DNA from: Pithys albifrons albifrons
Lineage: Eukaryota; Chordata; Aves; Passeriformes; Thamnophilidae
DNA: 64,000 bases
Assembly: GCF_047495875.1 (NCBI RefSeq)
Contig: NC_092497.1
Span: 64,193,492-64,257,491 of the forward strand
Direction: 5' to 3'
Shown here: positions 34,401 to 46,100 of the stretch, piece after piece
Layout of the letters: each line of letters opens with the position of its first letter
Numbering within the stretch: position 1 is the first letter of the stretch
The notes under the pieces: generated by a model
Told to the model about the DNA's origin: nothing
Databases searched by the model: none
Seen by the model: the letters and a program-made list of their open reading frames with translations, nothing else
Position numbers and translations under genes: made by a program

Positions 34401-36054
34401 AACTACATCTGAAAAAACCCAATAACTAAGCTGCAAATCTCTGAGATAAATACCTTCCCCCTTTCTTGTCTCAACAGTGCGTGGTTACTTGGCCCACTGA
34501 GGGAGCAAGGACCTGACACTGAGCACTTTAAGCTGACACTGTGGCTCAGTGATAGCTCTGGAGCATGTCTTCTCTGCTACTGGTTTACAGCCAACATCAG
34601 TCATGCTGCCTGTTGGTGCAACTATCCCTCTGGCCTCTGATGTTTGATTAGGAGCAATGACCTCTTCAAGGTAGAGAAAAGCCTTTGTAAAGAAGTCTGT
34701 AAAGCTGAAAGCAGCATTACTGACTTTTTGAAAGAATATTTTCTCTCACAGTACTTGCTGCACTTTTGTCTCTTTCTGTCTCAGCTATGGGACTATGAGG
34801 GCTAGGAATGACAGCTGGGTTCAGGAATGGCAGTCTAGGAAGTGATTTAGTGTTACTCCCTGCTTTAATGAGGTTGCGCACTGGGAAAGTGACTTCCCAC
34901 CAATGCATGTGTCTGTTTCCAAGGAGATTCTGTGTTCTCAAAAATGCAGTCACTCAACAGACTCATCTCATCTCTACAAGTCCTATTAGAGTTCTCTGGG
35001 TGCACAGTTCTGTCCAATAACAATAATAAGGAGAAGGATGGTACAGTAAAAAACATTAACATACTTATATTGAGGAGCAAGTTATCTTTGTGTGGCAATT
35101 CAAACAGTTATCTGAGACATACTCTCCATGCACTCAGCTGTATGAAACACATCTTTATTCCTTTCTCAAACTGGCCAAGTTCATTAGGATAGATGTGGTC
35201 TTTCTCTGGTTCCCCTGTGCTGGCATAACTCTGGGTAACTTCTGCAGGATAACTGGATTTGCTCCAACCATTATTGAAAACAGAACAAAACCCACAAGAG
35301 GTTGTGAAGCTCAGAGCTGTCTGTACTGAGCAGCAACCTGACTCTATAAACAATAAATGCCAGGTCTGACTTCCCCAACTTGATGTGTATAATCAAATGG
35401 TTCTTGGAAAAGCACAGCTTTTGGGAAGCAAAGCAGGAGTGCTGTGGCCATCCCTGAAGAGGCACACTTGTGCAATTCTTGTGAGGACTCCTGTTCAAGG
35501 AATAACATGTATCTACATCATATTAACCAGAAGGGAGGGCAGGGCATATTTGTCCCTCTTGGGAATAACCTGTATAAAATGCACTCCTTCCTTTCTAGAA
35601 CATACAAACTAATAATTCATAGGTTTTTTTAAAAATCAAACCCAGGCTTTATGGTGCTGGTTCCCTTTCTTCTGCAAAATGAACTTTCAAGGACACAGAA
35701 TCCCTTAAAACTGTACTGATGTTTTGGAAGTACAAAGTTTTGTTTGTTTATGTATGCTATCAACCACATGAGGACTGACTGATCACTGCATCAACTCCAT
35801 TGAAAATAAGCCATAAATTCATAGCATTGAATTGAACTTTGTAGGTGTAACTGTCCAGGATAGCAATGAATGATTGGGTTCTCTGAACCATGTTATTAAT
35901 ATGATTTTTTTTCTTTTGCTAGTAGAAATGATTGCTCTTTTTTGCCTTGCACCACAAAAACTTGAGGTTGCAAAACATACCTGTATCACACCCTCTGAGG
36001 TGACATGACAGTAGCTGAACATGGCAAGCTTTGGTTTCTTGATGACAGCATTAC
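31466..36054. other. non-coding stretch, no gene recognised
   Basis: Mixed composition. Short frames of 60-86 codons cluster near 32750-33450 and 34700-35630, with no recognisable domain or matched splice sites. No transposon ends identified. Confidence 0.5.
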
Positions 36055-36114
36055 CTGGTATTCGCTCATGGTTACGATGAGATCCAGGAGCAGTATTTCA
36101 TTATGGTGATTGCC
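36055..36114 (-). other. exon-like 60-nt open segment
   Basis: Read on the minus strand, an AG acceptor (GTGAACCCAG) precedes exactly 20 open codons, ending in CCAG before a GTAATG donor. The peptide has a hydrophobic core (EILLLDLIVTMSEYQ) and looks more protein-like than neighbouring chance frames. The polypyrimidine tract is poor and no partner exons were found, so this may be chance or a relic of a retrocopy. Confidence 0.2.
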
Positions 36115-39100
36115 CTGGGTTCACTATCCAGTCTTGCACATGAGGCTTTCCAACAGCTGCAGCATTTTGGCTGTTCATGATAGGCAACACATGAGAGGGA
36201 CTTTTTAAATGAAATGTCTCATCAAAACAGCTGTCAGTTCCTAGCTAAATTCTTCTGGAGAGAAAATGCTAACCAAAGTCTTCAGAAGACTCATACCCAG
36301 GGGCATGCAGCATTATGATATGCCTATGGAGGCACATATGAAGTTAGATACCTTTGATGAGGCTCTCTAAGAGATTAAATGCCTCACTTGGTCCCACATC
36401 CTATTACACACATGCCACTGACCAAAGTAGCAGAGATCTTGCCTAAAGGAGTGAAGAGGATGCTGCCACTTAATTTTAGTGTGCCTTTCTCCAAGACAAA
36501 TTAAGTAATCATTGTTAGCTTTTGTGATTCCTAAGAAGGAAAATGACAAAGCAATTCTAGATTGTGCCTAGATTGTGCCATGTGGTGTTTTCTTTGATAT
36601 AACTCATGATGATGAAGTAGCATTGTTCAGCAGTAATGGCAATCATGGGATACTTCTTAATTATTAAGGATACTAACAACAGATTTAGACAATCTTCACA
36701 ATTCTTCCTTGTACTCTGATGGATAAAAATTCTTTGCTCCCCAGCAATACAAACCCCTAAATGCCAGAGAAACCTCTGCCAGGTCTACATGTGAGCTCAA
36801 ACCTACCATTGTTTTTGTATATTGAAATACTATAAAATGGCTAAGATGAATGTGAAAACATCCTATAGGAGAACACAAGAAAGTAAGAACAGACTTGGTC
36901 TTGATTTTTACAGGAAGACTTAAAATATGCAAGCTTGCAGGTTCTTACCTGTATGTACAGGGCTGAACATTGCTGGTCACCATAACTGTGAAAAATTTCA
37001 GTTACACATACCATTGTGGTGTTTTTTAAAAAGCGCCTGTCAAAATCTGCTGTCTTTAATTTTTAAAGGAAAATCACATTAAGTGCCTGTGTTCTTTACC
37101 ACTAAGCTTGGATCACTAGATCACTTGGATCGTTTAGATTACCTGTAATAGATTCAGAGAGTCATTATTTATGAGGGAAGATTGCTTTCAAACTGCATTC
37201 TGTGGTTGTCATACATTATTGAAAGAATTGAAATTGAAGTGGCATGGTGGGGGCAGAGAGAGAAATTCAATGGGTTGACAGTAAATAGATATGAATGTTT
37301 GTAATATAGTAATTTAAACTCAGTATGTTATCTGTCTTTTGTACCTCCTGCATCAATTTTCAGTTTTATCTGATTTTCTATTTAACTTTAAATGTATGCA
37401 ATATTCTGAGATAAGGCAACTTTTTCATCTTTGACAGGAAGACATTAAAAAGATGGTTGGTATTTTGGGGTGTCACTTCACTCTTACTAGCATAACATAA
37501 AAACTGGTTTGCTGAATAGTTTTCAGGTCTTGCTGGTGCTAGAGTAGGAATTCTGAATATAGGCTGCTGCAACGTTTTAAGTGTGGTCCATTTCACAATT
37601 AGTATTCAGGGTTCACATTTTTTTCAGATTTGGGGCAATGGGGAGGGCTGCATTGTAAGGGCACCTGGCAGTTTCATCTTGCAACAATTTATGCATTTAA
37701 GCATACTACTGAAAATTCAGAGGAAAAAAAAAGACAGCTTTTGTTGCAGAAAACTTAAAACATCCTGCCACAGGGATGGCAGGAAGACAGCCAGGCAAGA
37801 GCAATGAGTTGTTTTGAGACAGCCTGAAGAAGCAGTGGCAAGGAGCCCAGTGACTTATTCCAGCCCTTTTTAAAATGTGTTTTCTAGAACACAGTTGTTC
37901 TAGTTTTGCTCACCCCCTCCTCCCACTCCAAAAAAAAAAGGCTCCAAATGATGCTGCAAACACCTTCTTCAGGACTATTCATACAAGTTAGTCAGTAGAA
38001 ATCAGCCTTTGCCTTTTTATAGAGAATTAAAACAAGTAGGTGCGTCTGAAGATATTTTCCTGTTCACTAAAAAATGAAGAGAAGAGTAAGAGGAAACTAT
38101 GACACTATTGAATAGTTGCCCTTCAAATCATGGAACCCTTGAAATAAGCCCCTTCCTTCTTTCCACTCTGGAAATTGCCAAACAGAGATTGGCCAAAGGT
38201 GAGGTGTTAGGGCTATCAAGGAGGACCTGAGAAGGTACTTCATGATACCTGACTTAAAGGTGTAAAAGAGTGATTAGGGCATAGCCACCAGGGAATGAGG
38301 CCTGCACTACCCTCTGGTGCTGAGTGGAGAGAAAATAGAACATAACTCACAGCAGCCCATTGTCCATGTCCTGGATTACGCTGGTAGTGACCCACAGGTG
38401 GTCTTGGAGGGTAGTAAGAAATCAATAAATCCCATGCATACATCTTCCAGGGAGCTTCCAGTGGGCTCCCTGCAGCTGCTGCTTCGAGGTACAGCCAGAC
38501 TCATTATCCACACTTCTACAGATCTGGGAAATATGGGTTTGGAGCAGATAACTAGTGATAACACTGATTTTGGGATAGGCAGCTCAAGTTACTTTACAAT
38601 GAATTGAGTGCTCATCTTCAGAATTCAGGCCTCTGGGAACATTTCAGACTGAGCAAGACAGAAATATAAGCTACTTCAGAATCACTGAAAAAATCCAGGT
38701 CAGTGACTTCCAAATGCTAACTGTTCATTCTCATTTGTAAATTTACCATGAAATCAGACGTCTTGAGGTTTTTCACTTTTTGGTAGTTAAAAGCAGTGTG
38801 ATAGGAAAATCTTTTTGTTGTGTGTTCAGAAGTCATATGAGCTTTTACACCTGCATGCAAAACAAAATAAATATATTTTGTTACTAGTTTGAATCATATA
38901 GCCACTTCTATTAAAAGCTGCATGCAAATAGCTATCCTTTGTGTGCCATAGATTAGTCATATTTTTTCCAAGAAAGATTATAAATAGTGTTTAGCAGGGG
39001 AAAAGAGAGTACTTTGCAAATGAGCCCAGATGGAAAAATAACAGATGGCCTAGAACTGTATTTTGAATGCTCAGCCCTATATTTAAATTAAAAATTTTCA

Positions 39101-40330
39101 TAATTAAGATGAAAGTCTGTAACAATACTAGCTACTTTTCCTGTGGCAACATCATCATGTATCACAGGTATAAACTGCAGACTTTCATAAAATAGTGGTA
39201 CAACATATATACATATAAATCTTGCTAATCTATTTATTTAAAACAAATGCAAAGAAAAAACGTCATTCATGGAAATTAAAGAAAAGGAAAATTAAAAACC
39301 TTTCACACAAATATATGTCATATAATAAAGATGTCTACCTCCATCTGGATTTTTTTCCCCACAAATTGAATGAGTCACCATCTTACTTGGAAGGAAATAA
39401 AGGATCATAGTTGTTATGTTTCTTAAGCCAAGAACCAGAAGGCCACTAGGATTTTCCTACTGTGTTACCTGAATGAAATGGGGTTCTTGAATTTTAATAA
39501 TCGGAAGACTGGGAGAAGATAAACTATGGCCATACACATATAGTGTAATCTGAGAACTGAATCAAGAGAAGTGATTTACACATTAATATTTTCCTCCCAT
39601 AAAGTAGCATGTGTATGCATGTAGGTGTTTCTACCAGAGATCACTGCTAAAACAAGGGCTGTACCTTGCATATGGTCTAACAGGTAAGCAGATACAGCAG
39701 GCAGAGCAAGGGCTTTTATTCTCAGCGTGCAACCCCAGCTTGTGCTCCCTACCACCCATAGCACTCATGATGTAGCATAAGAGAGATGCCACAACTGCAT
39801 TCACATCCAACAGACTCTCTGCACATTCAATCTCTGTTTCATGTCACCTGTGAGAGGAGGTAAGAGGTGCCTATTTTACAGTAGTCTGTAAGCAGGTTCC
39901 ATTAAAGCCAGCTGGAAGTTACACTTGTTATTGGGACACTCAGAGTTCAGGAAGAGCAAAAAATGCTTCAAAGTGTTTCTGTCTTCCTGCTGTCCTATCT
40001 GAAGGGTTTTCCTCAGATGTCCCATGCCAAAAGCCAACTGTCCAGGAAAAAACTTGTGGCAAGAGGGACTGCCTCTGTACAAACCTGACACTACACAAAT
40101 CTACCTGCCAGGTGGATTTAATATCATCAGGGTTCAATAAAAATTATACTACCAGGAGACCTTAGGCTACAAGTCAGCAGCTCATTGGATTTACAAATCA
40201 TTCACAGTGATAGAAAATATATGCTTCATTATCAGATAGCTTCTGTTGCTCTTATAGTCATAGCATTTAAGTGCTTACCACTTATCAGTGCATTAAATGT
40301 GACTCATAACTATTACTTCTCATTTTCCAG
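36115..40330. other. non-coding stretch, no gene recognised
   Basis: AT-rich, with a TA-rich patch near 39200-39230. Open frames reach 96 codons at 38317-38607 (+), with none recognisable. Confidence 0.55.
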
Positions 40331-40381
40331 CAAATCCTCTCCCAGTGGAGGAAGTCTCATGCACAGCAAAGTGTCTTCTTG
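40331..40381 (+). other. candidate 51-nt cassette exon
   Basis: A good acceptor (CTTCTCATTTTCCAG) precedes 51 nt ending in TTCTTG before a GTAAGG donor. The length is a multiple of three and one frame reads KSSPSGGSLMHSKVSS, serine-rich like many alternative cassette exons. A second frame is also open. I do not recognise the host gene and found no neighbouring exons in the window, so the call rests on splice-site quality alone. Confidence 0.25.
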
Positions 40382-41939
40382 GTAAGGTGAATACTATTTT
40401 TTTCACATATTGTTCTGTATACATTAGCAAAGGAAAGCCTGAAGCTGCCTGCTTTGTGTTGGACCACAGCAGGGGATGTTTGTGACAATCATTCCCACCT
40501 CTGGAAGGAGAAGACACACATACACAGGTCAAATCCAGGGTCAGCACAGACAATCTTGACCCTTTGGGGAATAAAATTGGCTTGAAAAATACAGGCAAAG
40601 ACACGAAATTTAGAAACTTACTATTCTTGATTAACCACTCTGAAGACAGAGTTCTTAAGTGTTCATGTTGCTTTTTGTAAAACCAAATAAAAGGCTGATT
40701 CCTTTCTAGACAGTGCTGTGATAATGCTGGCAGTCTCTGCTTTTCTGGAATTTTCTATGTAGGTTTGACATTTTTGGAAGCAAATCTTCAAGTGAAACAC
40801 CCACTCATTAAACTCTTCCCCCCAGAATTTCCTCATGTGTACATTCCTGAACAGTGCTTGCAGAGACATCTGCTGGTTGTTAAACTTCTTGAGTATGTAT
40901 TAATTATAAGGAAGACAGAAAATCTCTCAAGTAATGATTAAACTCTTTAATAGCTTTCTCTAACTCCTGAAAGCTGTTGAGTTCAGATTTGCTGATGTAA
41001 GGGAGGAGTAAAAACTGGAGTAGCCTGTTCCTGTGATAAAATGCAGTAAGCTTCTTGAGTTGCAAGACATCTAGCTGGAACTACACCTCTGATTGTAGAG
41101 ATTGAGGTTTTGACATTAGCAATATCAGAATTAGGCTTACTTAGAAATTTATGATGAGTCCCACATCCTACACGACATTTCCTAACATCTTACTGATGTC
41201 CCAAATAGTGTTTTGTCTTTACTTCTGCATTGCAAGTACAAATTATTCAAAGGAAAGAATATTCTTTATCTATTGATGTGCTGTTTGGAAAAGACACACT
41301 ATCATGAAGGTAGAAACCACCCTCTACTTGAATAATTTCTGACTTGCAGTGCTGTATATTTGTGTTTGGGAAGACAGACTTCTAGTTCTTGCAATAAGAC
41401 ATTACTCCCCACACAGTGTCCTGTCCCAGCATTGACATTAACAAACTTTAAACCAATTACACCTTAAAACTTTAAAATTATCAGCTAATTTACACCATTC
41501 TGCAGGCCTGGTAATACAACTAGTTTGTTAATGTAACAACATGCAATGTAACATGGGTTTTCAAGGCAGGTGAATTTGGCTGTAAATCACATTTGCACAG
41601 AGGTTTGTCTCTTCTATGCTTAATTACACCTGTGCAAATACTCATTTGTTTATCATTGCCAAGTAAGTTGTGTGGGCTATTTGTATTCCCATAAGGCATT
41701 TTCATATTGAACATTTCTCTGAGAATGAAAAGGTCTCGGTTATTAATTCAAATGTGACAAACAAAATAGTTAATTCGCTTAGTTAAATTACCAGAATTTT
41801 CAGCCCATAGTTCTAAAGAAACTATGTGGCTTTAAATGTAGCACACTTGAAAATCCAATTCCTTCTGAAAGATGAAGAAAAACTCACTTTCATTTGAGTT
41901 TGCTTTGCAAATTCTTATTGCATTTTGTTATTTTTTCAG
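40382..41939. other. non-coding stretch, no gene recognised
   Basis: AT-rich unique-looking DNA. Open frames are 64-94 codons with no recognisable domain. Confidence 0.55.
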
Positions 41940-41962
41940 TTCAAGAAACCTCTAAGACCCAG
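41940..41962 (+). other. microexon-like segment
   Basis: A very strong acceptor (TTTTGTTATTTTTTCAG) and a GTAGGC donor bracket 23 nt. The tract quality is notable, but a 23-nt insert with no partner exons is easily chance. It lies about 140 bp before the LTR at 42100. Confidence 0.15.
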
Positions 41963-42094
41963 GTAGGCATATTAGCCACTGATTTTATCCCCACAGGGAG
42001 AGGATGTTTGCTCATGCACACTTCCTCAGCTGAGAAAGGACACATGACAAAGATATGTGCCCAGCAGGGCTTTAATACAAGCATTATTGTCTAT

Positions 42095-42099
42095 GACAC
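42095..42099. repeat. 5-bp target duplication, left (GACAC)
   Basis: GACAC before the LTR; the partner at 42666-42670 is GTCAC, one mismatch. Confidence 0.5.
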
Positions 42100-42665
42100 T
42101 GTGTTGGATCCAGCTGAGATGAAGTACATTTTCCCCTAAGGGCCCTCAAAGAGCTGTGCTTTGCATTGGTAGCTAGAAAGGTGTTGATAATGCACCAGTG
42201 TTTTGGCTCCTGCTGAGCAGTGCTGGTACAGGAACAGTGCTGTCTCTCCATCATTCCACCCTCCCACCAGCAGGCTGGAGGTGAGCAAAATCTTGGGAGA
42301 TGACATAACTAGGACAGTTGACCCAAACTGTACCACAATCTCAGCTCAGATACAGAAGCTAAGTAAAGGAGAAGGAAGGGTGGGCATTGGTTATTTACAG
42401 TGTTTGCCTTCCAGAACAGCTTCTATATGTGCCTTGCATCCTGGGAAGTGGCCCACTGCTGATGGGAAGTAGAGAATAAAATCTTTGGAGTTTTCTTCCT
42501 TTGCGTGAGTGAGCACCCTTTCGCTTTTGCTTTAGTTAACTGTTTTATCTTGATCTATGAGTTGTTTTACATCTTATGTTTTTTCCCTCCACTATTCTAC
42601 TGAGGAGGGCAGTGATCGAGCCCCTTAGTGGGCAACTGTCATCCAGCCAGGGTCAACCTACCATA
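42100..42665 (+). mobile_element. ERVL-like solo LTR, copy B
   Basis: A 566-bp solo LTR of the same family as 30905-31460. It starts TGTGTTGGATCCAGCTGAGAT, shares the GCTGTGCTTTGCATTGGTAG and CACCAGTGTTTTGGCTCCTG blocks with copy A, and ends with GAGGAGGGCAGTGATCGAG and the CAGCCAGGGTCAACCTACCA terminus. A 4-of-5 target duplication flanks it. The two copies have different targets and no retroviral genes between them, so they are independent solo LTRs, not two ends of one provirus. Confidence 0.8.
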
Positions 42666-42670
42666 GTCAC
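42666..42670. repeat. 5-bp target duplication, right (GTCAC)
   Basis: Partner of GACAC at 42095-42099, directly after the LTR end CCATA. Confidence 0.5.
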
Positions 42671-43104
42671 ATTTTATGGAAAGCTTGTAAATAACAGGCT
42701 GAAGTTCAGTGCTATCAGTTTGCCTATGAAAACACTCTAGCACAATCCCAAGGGCTTCCATGTCTGATGAAGTGCACCTGTGGCTGCAGGGAAGCACAAG
42801 GACATAGTAAACAGACTCCACCTGACAGCCCTGATCTCCCGTCCTGCTCTCAATAATTTGTTGCACAGGAAGAAACCCAGTTGGCATGCGAGTTTGGTGC
42901 TGTAGTACTATTTGTCAGAGGTACAATCTTTGGATTCAAGAGTTCGGATATGAGATTGCACTGCTGAAAGTTGCCAACATATCACAAAACCATTAATAGC
43001 TGAGAAAGGAGAAGGGAAGAGTCAAAAGCTCCTACTAAAAAGGCATTAAAGGAATTTGTGATGTGACTTACACTTTGCTCACATTAAACTGAAAAATACA
43101 GTAT
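42671..43104. other. non-coding stretch, no gene recognised
   Basis: Unique-looking sequence between an LTR and a CR1 stub. One 82-codon minus-strand frame (42639-42887) starts inside the LTR and is chance. Confidence 0.5.
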
Positions 43105-43180
43105 TAACAGTGGGACTAGATGATCCCCCTGCCCCAGACTAGAGGTCTTTTCCAATGTAATTGATTCTATAATTCTATAT
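43105..43180 (+). mobile_element. CR1 3'-end fragment
   Basis: GGGACTAGATGATCCCC, then AGAGGTCTTTTCCAATG and two ATTCTATA octamers at 43163-43180, is the end of the CR1 3' UTR. The copy is cut down to under 80 bp. Confidence 0.85.
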
Positions 43181-46100
43181 AAGCACAAGGTCTCTCAACA
43201 GTTCTACAGAGATAGGGTATCAGACCATTTCCCAGGTGACCTATCCAGGAGATGGGCTATGGCTTTCAGGTAAAAATAACAGATTTATCTTTTCCCCTGT
43301 CCCATTCTTTGTGTAAGTATATCTGCTTCATGGCTGCAGTACCATAGCCTTTCTGTGACTGCTGTTTTGAATAAAATTATGCAACACTTTTAATAGAACT
43401 TCAGTTCAAAGGGAGATGAATGCTCAGCACTGCTAAGATCTGGACCTCAGGGATGTTCTTTCCCTTGGCTGACACTTCTGTAACTTTTACAGTCATGGAT
43501 TGGCTCTCCCAGGGCAGGCTGAAGCAGAGGTTGATAACCATGGGATTATCTATGCTGTGGGTACTTGTGCATCTCAGACTTCAGAGTACAGTCCTATGAC
43601 AGAGCTTTTTTTCTCAAGGGCTGCTCAGACCAGGAGCTAGATTTAGTAGCTCATTAATAGCTTTCTCTCAGCTAGATTCACAAATGGCTGGTTTAGGCCA
43701 GATGTTCAAATACTTACTCTCACAGAGACACTCCTGCTGCCAAGAGACTCATCAAGTGGAAAACAGTCAGTGTGACAAATGAATATGCAAGGAAAGATTG
43801 AGGACAGCTGTAGATTTTAGCGTAGTGACCCCTATACAACTGCACAGAAAGAAGCAGTAGCAGAGAGGCAAGGAGACCAGATATTTCTGTGTGCACAATG
43901 GAAGAGATGTAGGGCTCAACAGCAGGTGAAGAGACCTGGCAAAAGACCATTTCCTACTTTTTAAACTTGAGATGTCCTTTCTCAAAACATTCCCCAGCTG
44001 TTTCAGTTCACAAGTAATGAAAGGGTCATTTTCAACCATGACCCTTTTCCTGGAGTTCTACACAGGAGAAAAATTTCACTTAGTATTAAACCTGGAGTTA
44101 TGAGGTTGCTCTGGGAAGAGGAGGAAAAGGAGGATGAGAGGAGAATTATTTCAAGGCTTGAAGTAAGTAGCAGAGCTCTGAAGCATCCCCCTCATTCCTT
44201 TTCCCTTGAACTTGTACATCCTAACCAAGCCTCACTGTCCATTTGAGAAAGTCAATCTGTCATCATGGTCAACATATTTTCTTGCTAGGAGAATTTTGTT
44301 AACACATGGAACATGCATGCTGGTAAAAATTTTTCTCCCCTAAAGATTGTTTTGTTCTGGTTTGTCTTGAGCATGGCTGGGGATATCTTTAAACACCAAA
44401 TCTTAAATGAGTGGTTCATTACCTTATTAAAAGGACATTAGCTACTGACAGATGAGGAGTAAAATCTAAGTGGATTGTTTCACAGTACAATATGTAACAC
44501 AGGTACTAAGGGAACTGTGGAGCAATTGCCTTTTGTTAGCATATCTAAGAAAAAAGGAGGTTATTTCCAACATTTGTTCTCTGTTTACTGTGATGTCCTT
44601 CAGGTTATGTGGGAGTTTCTGCTCCCCAGGAAGAACAGAACAAGATTTTTGAAATAATTTTTTTAAAACTTGGTTTCAAGTATGGCTCTATCAGAATCAC
44701 GTTGTTTCAGTAATTGAAGTCAACTGCCTCTCTCCAGCAGGAATTTATATGAGGATACATAATTGAGAGAATTTGTCAAGGTTAGATAAGGCAAGGTGAA
44801 GGCTTGTTCTCCAGACCTGAGGGAAGGGTTGTACTTTTGCATTGGGCAGGACTGGCTGTCTTGCAGCCAATCTAAAATTCAGGAGGGTTTGACCCTATTC
44901 TTGCCTGCTGCAGCTGCCCTCAGCTTGACATACTGAAGTGCAGTGGTTGGTGTTGGAGACACAGCCCATGGTACATGCAGATTAGATAGATTCCGTCTCT
45001 TGGTGCACCATTTTGAGTCTGCAAATACCAGGTGAGGTCAAGGTAGAGGTAAAGACACACTTGGAAACAGCAGACCATGTGTCTGCTGAGGAAGTGATCA
45101 TGTGACCGTCGTACACTCCTCAGCTTTGTCTGTGGGCTGGAGAGCTGGAGTCAGTTCATAGAGCTTATGGTCAAGAGCAGGGATTCCAGCAGATGTTGAT
45201 GTACAGGCCTACTCTCTACAGAAAGGTGAATGTTGCTTGGTGAGAAAGTTTATGCCTTAAGTTTTCCAGTTTTCACACAGTCACTGTGGGTATTGTTCAC
45301 AATGGAAACTCAGTGTTGTAACTTCAACAAGCAAGTCACTGAGACTGAAACTGCCTCAAAATTCAGCATAAATGCTCACAAAGTCCAGAATTTATAAATG
45401 CTCCAAAAATAATACGACATGTAAAATTAAGCACAGGAAGATTTATGCATTCTCTCCTGTTTAACAAGGATGCAGTGAATATCCAAGACACTGCAGTTAG
45501 GAATATATGATGAGTTATGATACAAGCAGAGCAAACTTCAGCAGAGGGACTGAGATCTGTTTTGTTTCCTGAAGCTGAACAATGGATCAGCGAAAATGTG
45601 GCAGGCCTACTGCATCCAGGAAATGAAGGCTCCAGAGGAAATTTCTTGTGTGGATGTACTTTACAAATATTTTTCAGGTTCTTAGAGCAGAATCACACTT
45701 ACTGTCTTCTGTTGTTATACGAGAAAATAAATTCCTCAAATTAGATCCTGAGGTCTATTTTGGTTTAGTGTTAATAGGACAGCAGGATTTTACCCAAGTT
45801 TCAGTAAGACAATGTTGAGGATCAGCATAACTATCTGAAAAAATTCTTGCCTATCTTGGTCTGGAATAGGCAGCTAAATTCTGGTACCATCACCAGAATT
45901 CATGTCCTCTTTCCAAGATCCTCAGGGAAAGCATACATACAGCCTTACTCATTTCCTGAAAAGTGCATTCCTGGGCTGCTGACTAAAAGTTCCATAAAGA
46001 GCACTGAGGACTCCACAAAACTCACCTCCCATGGCTCAGACTGCCCACCTGACTGAGGCTGCTATAGCCTCCTCTGCCTGCAGTCCTGTGCTCCTACAAT

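Noticed and set aside
30905..42665. The two related LTRs as the ends of one provirus
   Set aside because: Target duplications differ (GTCTG/GTCTA and GACAC/GTCAC), the copies are strongly diverged, and no retroviral genes lie between them.
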